Made by a program: the position numbers and the translations under genes. 41,355 nt of DNA from UBA10161 sp038891035. GTDB taxonomy: Archaea; Micrarchaeota; Micrarchaeia; Anstonellales; Anstonellaceae. Positions 32,628-37,942 of the stretch are shown in pieces; position 1 is the first letter of the stretch, and each line of letters opens with the position of its first letter. The DNA is taken from contig JAWAEW010000010.1 of NCBI GenBank assembly GCA_038891035.1, positions 1-41,355 of the forward strand, written 5' to 3'. Under the pieces are notes generated by a model. The model was not told the origin of the DNA and ran no database searches. It saw only the letters and a list, made by a program, of their open reading frames with translations.

Positions 32628-33803
32628 ATGGAGGTCTGCTTTTATTTTCAGGTCCATCAGCCTATGAGGCTTTCGCGCTATTCTATATTCGGCCAGCCTT
32701 CAGGCTATTTTGATGACGAACTAAATTCACAGATACTAAATAAGGTGGCACAGAAATGCTATCTTCCTGCAAACCGCCTGCTTCTTGAGCTTCTTGAGAA
32801 GTACCCAGAATTTTGCATAAGCTTCTCACTTACAGGCGTTTTCATAGAGCAGTGCAAGAAATTTGCCCCGCAAGTGCTTGAAAGCTTCCGTGCGCTTGCA
32901 AAGACAGGAAGAGTAGAGTTCCTCTCTGAGACTTATTACCATTCGCTTGCCTTCCTTTTTGCAGACAAAGACGAATTTATCCAGCAGGTGCAAATGCACA
33001 AGCAAGCAATCCTTGAAATAGCAAATCCATCCTGCGTTTTCAGAAATACTGAAGCAATGTTTTCAAATGAGGTTGCATACATAGCAGAGCGGCTGGGCTA
33101 TGAAGGAATAATGGCAGAAGGACTGGAGCATATATTAGGCTGGCGCTCTCCAAACTACATTTATACTGTCAAAGGATGCGGCAAAATAAAGGCACTACTT
33201 CGCCACTACAGGCTTTCTGATGACATTGGCTATCGCTTTTCTGCAAAGTGGTGGAGCGAGTATCCGCTTACTGCAGACAAATATGCAAGCTGGCTTGCTG
33301 CTCTTTCTGGAGACTGCGTAAATATCTTTATGGATTACGAAACTTTCGGGGAGCACCACTGGCCTGACACAGGCATATTTGATTTCCTTGCCCACCTTCC
33401 AGCAGAAATTTCAAAAAGGCCAAACCTGCACTTTGCAACCCCCTCTCAAATTGTCAGGAACATTGCCCCACGAGATGATATTGACGTCCCACACATTACC
33501 TCGTGGGCTGATATGGAGAGGGATACTTCAGCATGGCTTGGCAATCAAATGCAGCAAAATGCATTCTCACTTCTTGAGTCGCTCGAAAAGGAAGTAAAGC
33601 AAACTGGTGACCCGCACCTTATTCACACATGGAGGCTTCTTGGCAACTCAGACCACTTTTACTATATGTGTACCAAATCCCTTTCAGACCAGGATGTGCA
33701 CAACTACTTTTCTCCCTACGACTCCCCTTTTGAAGCCTACATCAATTACATGAATGTGCTTTTGGATTTCAAGCAGAAAGTGAAAGAAGCACAAAAGCGC
33801 TAG
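32628..33803 (+). CDS. GH57-family glycoside hydrolase (alpha-amylase/glucanotransferase type)
   Basis: A 391-residue GH57 protein. VHQPMR (HQP at residues 10-12) is the first conserved region, FLSETYYHSLA the second, FRNTEAMFSNE holds the likely nucleophile E142, and MDYETFGEHHW holds the likely acid/base D236. There is no signal peptide, so it acts in the cytoplasm. The family includes alpha-amylase, 4-alpha-glucanotransferase and branching enzyme; the ~390-residue length and DYETFGEH motif are those of the short alpha-amylase-like subgroup. GGTG 5 nt before the ATG. The TAG stop overlaps the convergent gene's stop as CTAG. Confidence 0.88.
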   Translation: MEVCFYFQVHQPMRLSRYSIFGQPSGYFDDELNSQILNKVAQKCYLPANRLLLELLEKYPEFCISFSLTGVFIEQCKKFAPQVLESFRALAKTGRVEFLSETYYHSLAFLFADKDEFIQQVQMHKQAILEIANPSCVFRNTEAMFSNEVAYIAERLGYEGIMAEGLEHILGWRSPNYIYTVKGCGKIKALLRHYRLSDDIGYRFSAKWWSEYPLTADKYASWLAALSGDCVNIFMDYETFGEHHWPDTGIFDFLAHLPAEISKRPNLHFATPSQIVRNIAPRDDIDVPHITSWADMERDTSAWLGNQMQQNAFSLLESLEKEVKQTGDPHLIHTWRLLGNSDHFYYMCTKSLSDQDVHNYFSPYDSPFEAYINYMNVLLDFKQKVKEAQKR

Positions 33804-34804
33804 TAAAACCTGTTAATCTGGTGGATGTTTTGCTTTTCATCCGCAGAAATTATTACGTCAACAAATTTGTTGGTTATATCCACCACAAGTATCATTTTGT
33901 TTCTTGCAGCTTTTGCATAAAGAATAGAGCCATCTCTAAGTTTATATGTTCCTTTTTCAATATCTGCACTCATGGTAAAAACTACGTCCGGCTTGTCAGC
34001 GTTTGGCTTTTGGCTGAAAAGATTCATTGCTTCAAAACCGAATTCTACCCCACCCAAATCCATCCTAAAAGCTTCAAAATTCATCCCTATTTCGTCTCTT
34101 ACAAACCTATCTATATTCAAGCTTACATGAAGAGGAAGGCTGAATCTTCCTTTATCAAGCAAAATGTTGTACATACCTATAACAACATAAAAGCCTTCTT
34201 CGCTTCGACTGTATTTTATCTGTGCAGCACCATTGTATATATTTAGTTTGCCACTTAGGTCCTCTCTGACAAATGTCCTTTTTGCTTCCATAAATCCTAC
34301 AACTTTCGATTCCCCATCCTTTGTATATTGTATCTGATATGCCTTATCCAGGCTGTTTTGCTCCAGCTCCACTACTTTCATTTGCACTTCAAAATCAATA
34401 TATTCACCTAAAATACGATTAAGCTCATTTACCTGCCTGTCTGAAAACCCTATAAAGAAAGCCATAGCTGCAGGGCTTTCAGGGGCAAGATTCATTTGCT
34501 GAAGCTTTTGCGGTGTGATGCTTTTGACTTCCTCATCAAGCTTTTTGAACTCCTCAAGCAGATGATAAGGTTCGTTTTTTACCTTTCTTTCGATTGTGCG
34601 CAAAAGAGAAAGCGCCTTCCTTTCGCACTCAAGAACATAAATGATAGATTTTCCTTCAAGCCCATTAGTTTTGCGAATATCTTCAACTATTGGTGCTTTG
34701 GAAGCAAACGCGTTTACTTCTTTTTTTAGCTCAATCAGCCTATTTATTACTGCATAATAATGTTGGCGTGCAGTTTGAATGCAAATGTTTCTCTCTGCGC
34801 TCAT
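33800..34804 (-). CDS. Hypothetical protein, AT-rich
   Basis: A 334-residue protein I do not recognise. Residues 1-120 are helical with a likely coiled coil (LLRTIERKVKNEPYHLLEEF), and about 130-334 are alternating strands and helices with no known catalytic motif. No signal peptide or membrane segment is seen. A TTTAAA box 27 nt upstream supports the ATG at 34804 as a leaderless start. Codon use is visibly richer in A and T than in the GH57 and AAA+ genes on either side. That would fit later acquisition or a lowly expressed gene. It is transcribed towards GH57 and their stop codons overlap. Confidence 0.75.
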   Translation of the reverse strand: MSAERNICIQTARQHYYAVINRLIELKKEVNAFASKAPIVEDIRKTNGLEGKSIIYVLECERKALSLLRTIERKVKNEPYHLLEEFKKLDEEVKSITPQKLQQMNLAPESPAAMAFFIGFSDRQVNELNRILGEYIDFEVQMKVVELEQNSLDKAYQIQYTKDGESKVVGFMEAKRTFVREDLSGKLNIYNGAAQIKYSRSEEGFYVVIGMYNILLDKGRFSLPLHVSLNIDRFVRDEIGMNFEAFRMDLGGVEFGFEAMNLFSQKPNADKPDVVFTMSADIEKGTYKLRDGSILYAKAARNKMILVVDITNKFVDVIISADEKQNIHQINRFY

Positions 34805-34828
34805 GATTCTTTTTTTATACGGTTATTT

Positions 34829-34836
34829 TTTAAATC
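34829..34836 (-). promoter_or_regulatory. TATA box for gene 33800-34804
   Basis: TTTAAA centred at 34831.5 lies 27 nt from the minus-strand ATG at 34804, giving a leaderless mRNA. Confidence 0.6.
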
Positions 34837-34938
34837 TATGCATTTCCATTTTTTACAACATCATTTATCTGCCTCAATCCATTCAACGTCTTTCCATACC
34901 AACTATATATTTACATTTTCTAAAACACCAATCATCAA

Positions 34939-34948
34939 ATATATAATT
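34939..34948 (+). promoter_or_regulatory. TATA box for membrane AAA+ gene
   Basis: ATATATAATT centred near 34943 is about 26 nt before the ATG at 34969 and selects that start over a TTG two codons upstream. The 164-nt spacer between the divergent genes holds no gene; its plus strand from 34841 to 34953 has only two G residues. Confidence 0.55.
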
Positions 34949-34968
34949 TAAATGCGAGATTTTTGCAC

Positions 34969-37689
34969 ATGAGCGACCAAAGCCTTTCGCGCCAGAGGAT
35001 GCTTGCAGCAGCCCAGCTTTTGAGAAGCGATGAAAATCTTGGGGGGGCGCTTTTGGTTGCTTTGGGCACTCTTTTCCTCTTGCTTTCATTCAGCTTTTAT
35101 CCGATTTTTATTGTCTTTTTGCTTGCTTTTGCCTCTGGGATAATCGCTTACCGCAAGCCGCCTCTTGGCACAATCTTTGGCATGCTGGTGGCATTTCCTG
35201 CAGTTGCCTATCAGTCGCCTGTGCTTGCATGGGTTTTTTCTGCAGCACTTGCAATCACTTTATTTGAAGCGTTTGAGCATTGGAGCACGATTTCTTTCTT
35301 GAAAATTGCAATCCTTGCTCCCTTTGCCCCACCACCAATTTCGTTCATTTCAGGATTTTTGTTTCTGCTTCTTGCAGTTGCAGCATTCAGATTCGGAAGC
35401 AAGCATTCACTTTTTGTTTCCCTTCCTTCTGTGTTTGCCGTACTTCTTCTTTCTACTATCTGGCTTCAGCCAACCTCCTCATTTATCACCATCTCTTTGG
35501 ATTATCAATCTCTTTACGGGCCAGGCCTGCCTTCGCTTATGAATAACGAAAAGCCTTCGGTTGAGCTTGGCCAGCTTTTTGCAGAAATGGGGCTTTCGGT
35601 CGGAAGCCTTTTTGATGCAGAAAACATCAGAATATTTTCTGATGCTGTCGGATTGATGTTTTCCAACACATTCAAGCTTTTTTCCTCAGATTTTGCAATC
35701 TTTCAGCTTGCAGCTTGGGCAATTGCTCTTTTTGCATGCGCCAGCCTTCCTCCAAAAATAGAAGATGGAGGGGTATTTTACTTCCTCAAGCCGCAAGTCC
35801 GCTCCAAATACAAACAAACCATCGCCTCGCTTTCACTTTTTCTCATCCCCATAAATAATCTATTTTTCGCATCTGCATTCAACAATCCAGTAGAAACTCT
35901 TTCATTTGTTTATTGTGCAGCAAGCGTAGGAGTAATTGCAGTGGCTGAGCATTATGGGATTTCGCTTTCGCGCGAAAGGCTGGTGTTGCGCAAGGAAAAG
36001 CAAAAGGCATTTGGCAAATTTGGCTTGCAAGACCTGTCAGAATCCGACGGAGTGCAATCGCTTGATGATGTGGGCGGCTATGAAGATGTAAAAAATGAGC
36101 TTCGCGAGGCAATCATTGCGCCGCTGAAGCAAAAGGAGCTGGCATACACTTACGGAATCCGTCCACCCACAGGCATTCTGTTTTTTGGCCCTCCAGGAAC
36201 AGGAAAAACCTTGCTCATGAAAGCGCTTGCAAAGGAGCTTGATATCGGATTTTATTATGTCAAATGTTCGGACTTGCTTTCTGAATGGTACGGCGAAAGT
36301 GAAAAGAACGTTGCAGAAATATTTGCAATCGCTCGCAAAAATGCACCATGCGTTCTTTTCTTTGATGAGATAGACTCAATAGGTAAAAGGCGGGATGCCT
36401 ACACTACCGATGACGTTGCACCGCGCATAATGTCTGTGCTGCTTTCGGAGCTTGACGGATTCAAAGGCAAAAAAAATGTAATTACAATCGGAGCCACTAA
36501 TATTCCAGATCAGCTTGACCCAGCACTTATGCGGCCTGGCAGGTTTGACAAAATAATTTACATGCCACTGCCTGACTTTGAGGCACGCAAGGCAATCTTT
36601 AAAGTGCATCTCAAAAAACTTCCGCTTGAGCCTGAGATTGACTTTGACAAGCTTGCCCTCATGACAGAACGATACTCTGGTGCAGACATCAAAAATATTT
36701 GCACTGAGGCTGCACGCATGGCTGCTCGCGAGGCAGTCAAAGCAGACCTGGTAGTTCCAATTGGCATGAGACATCTTACTGCAATGATAAAGAAAATCAA
36801 GCCCTCTGTTACCATTGACATGCTTGAAACATACAACAAATTCAGGATGGATTATGAGAGAAGAAGCCAAGCACAGGAAAAAAGGCCAGACGAGCGCAAG
36901 GTCAGATGGGAGGATGTTGCAGGTCTGGAAGAGGTGCGCAGGATACTGCTTGAGGCAATTGAGCTTCCTCTGCTTCATGAGGACTTGATGAAGGAGATGG
37001 ATGTAAAGCCTTCCAAAGGTTTGTTGCTTTTCGGTCCTCCTGGATGCGGCAAAACCATGATTGTAAAGGCTGCAGCAAACGAGCTTTCTGTCAACTTCCT
37101 TTCAATTTCAGGGGCTGAGCTGATGCGAGGCAAGTCTTCTCCTGCTGCAGTAGTACGCGAAACCTTCAATCGTGCCCGCGAAAGCGCACCAGCACTAATA
37201 TTTATAGATGAAATAGAGGCGCTTGCACCAAGCAGGCAGCATTACTCTGGCGGAATCTTGGCTGAGCTGCTGCAGGAAATAGATGGAGTAAAAGAGTTGA
37301 AGAACGTAATGATTATTGGAGCAACCAACAAGCCATCTGCGCTTGACCCTGCTATTTTGAGGCCTGGAAGATTTGACAAAATCATCTACATCCCGCCTCC
37401 AGACTTTGCAGCCCGCAGGCAAATTTTTGCAAGCAACCTGGCAAAGTTCCTGCAGCATGTTGATCTAAATGCCCTTGCGCAAGCAACTGAAGGATTTTCA
37501 GGCGCAGACATTACCTCAATTTGTCAGGAGGCAAAAATGCAGCTTGTAAGAAGCAGGCTTGCAGGCAAATCAGCAGTGCTTACCACACAACAGGTACTTG
37601 AAATAATCTTTTCGCGCAGACCTTCAATTACAAGCAAGGACTTGAAAGAATACCTGCAGTTCTTGCATGAATATGGTGAAAGAAAATGA
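34969..37689 (+). CDS. Membrane-embedded tandem AAA+ ATPase (Cdc48/p97-like modules)
   Basis: A 906-residue protein. Residues 25-330 contain about 8-10 membrane helices with one external loop near 168-235. Two AAA+ modules follow. D1 has Walker A GPPGTGKT (407-414), pore loop SEWYGESE, Walker B LFFDEID and arginine-finger LMRPGRFD. D2 has Walker A GPPGCGKT (689-696), Walker B LIFIDEIEA and LRPGRFD. Classic Cdc48/VAT has a soluble N-domain instead; FtsH has one AAA module plus a protease, and no HExxH is seen here. So it is a membrane-anchored unfoldase or extractase without protease. D2 lacks the usual WxGESE pore segment. It stands alone with its own promoter, ahead of the S-layer gene. Confidence 0.88.
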   Translation: MSDQSLSRQRMLAAAQLLRSDENLGGALLVALGTLFLLLSFSFYPIFIVFLLAFASGIIAYRKPPLGTIFGMLVAFPAVAYQSPVLAWVFSAALAITLFEAFEHWSTISFLKIAILAPFAPPPISFISGFLFLLLAVAAFRFGSKHSLFVSLPSVFAVLLLSTIWLQPTSSFITISLDYQSLYGPGLPSLMNNEKPSVELGQLFAEMGLSVGSLFDAENIRIFSDAVGLMFSNTFKLFSSDFAIFQLAAWAIALFACASLPPKIEDGGVFYFLKPQVRSKYKQTIASLSLFLIPINNLFFASAFNNPVETLSFVYCAASVGVIAVAEHYGISLSRERLVLRKEKQKAFGKFGLQDLSESDGVQSLDDVGGYEDVKNELREAIIAPLKQKELAYTYGIRPPTGILFFGPPGTGKTLLMKALAKELDIGFYYVKCSDLLSEWYGESEKNVAEIFAIARKNAPCVLFFDEIDSIGKRRDAYTTDDVAPRIMSVLLSELDGFKGKKNVITIGATNIPDQLDPALMRPGRFDKIIYMPLPDFEARKAIFKVHLKKLPLEPEIDFDKLALMTERYSGADIKNICTEAARMAAREAVKADLVVPIGMRHLTAMIKKIKPSVTIDMLETYNKFRMDYERRSQAQEKRPDERKVRWEDVAGLEEVRRILLEAIELPLLHEDLMKEMDVKPSKGLLLFGPPGCGKTMIVKAAANELSVNFLSISGAELMRGKSSPAAVVRETFNRARESAPALIFIDEIEALAPSRQHYSGGILAELLQEIDGVKELKNVMIIGATNKPSALDPAILRPGRFDKIIYIPPPDFAARRQIFASNLAKFLQHVDLNALAQATEGFSGADITSICQEAKMQLVRSRLAGKSAVLTTQQVLEIIFSRRPSITSKDLKEYLQFLHEYGERK

Positions 37690-37758
37690 ATTTTACTTTT
37701 TTACCACAAAAATTCGTCAGTTCTGTGTTATGTATTCAGATTATTGTCGATATATAAT

Positions 37759-37770
37759 ATTTTTTTTATA
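37759..37770 (+). terminator. Possible T-rich terminator of AAA+ gene
   Basis: ATTTTTTTTATA, 70 nt after the AAA+ stop, is a T-run of the archaeal terminator type. A shorter T-run (TTTTACTTTTTTA) directly follows the stop codon. Either could end transcription; the same AT-rich DNA also contains several TATA-like boxes, so the call is weak. Confidence 0.3.
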
Positions 37771-37797
37771 AACAATCGTTTAAATAACTAAAAAAAA

Positions 37798-37806
37798 TTT
37801 ATAAAT
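37798..37806 (+). promoter_or_regulatory. TATA box for S-layer gene
   Basis: TTTATAAAT centred at 37802 would start RNA at about 37828, exactly where the first leader hairpin begins (37829). Other A/T boxes at 37751, 37763 and 37779 could add further starts, as expected for a very strongly expressed gene. Confidence 0.6.
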
Positions 37807-37828
37807 CTAGCTTATGACATCAAACCAA

Positions 37829-37930
37829 GTCCTCCTATGAGAGGCAGTGCTATGCCTCTGGAGGGCAATATAGGGCAAAATTAATGTCGTCCGAAATTAT
37901 TTGTGCTGATGCCCTAAAAAGGACGACATT
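37829..37930 (+). promoter_or_regulatory. Structured 5' leader of the S-layer mRNA
   Basis: Hairpin 1 pairs CCTCC (37831-37835) with GGAGG (37860-37864) and AGAGGCA (37840-37846) with TGCCTCT (37853-37859), around the loop GTGCTA. Two further stems interleave: TAGGGCA (37871-37877) with TGCCCTA (37910-37916), and AATGTCGTCC (37883-37892) with GGACGACATT (37921-37930). Because their strands alternate, they form either a pseudoknot or two alternative folds. The last stem ends just before the GAGGTG ribosome-binding site of the S-layer start. This is the only long leader in the window. It may protect the mRNA or control translation. Confidence 0.65.
37837..37884 (+). other. Possible 15-codon leader peptide in the S-layer leader
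   Basis: An ATG at 37837, about 9 nt after the predicted RNA start, opens the frame MRGSAMPLEGNIGQN and stops with TAA at 37882-37884. It spans hairpin 1 and the 5' strand of the second stem and ends where the third stem begins. Translation would open hairpin 1 and change the downstream fold. There is no ribosome-binding site, so it would be read from a nearly leaderless end. It may be a chance frame. Confidence 0.3.
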
Positions 37931-37942
37931 TGAGGTGAAAAA

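Noticed and set aside
24972..33803. Integrated conjugative element or other mobile island
   Set aside because: No integrase, relaxase, pilin, att repeats or tRNA junction is seen, and codon style and start signals match the rest of the window.
36376..36978. 200-codon minus-strand frame opposite the AAA+ gene
   Set aside because: Cysteine- and histidine-rich mirror of the AAA+ coding strand; no homologous motif.
37751..37790. Several additional TATA-like boxes upstream of the S-layer gene as separate promoters
   Set aside because: The DNA is almost pure A/T, so such boxes arise by chance; only the 37798 box lines up with the start of the structured leader.
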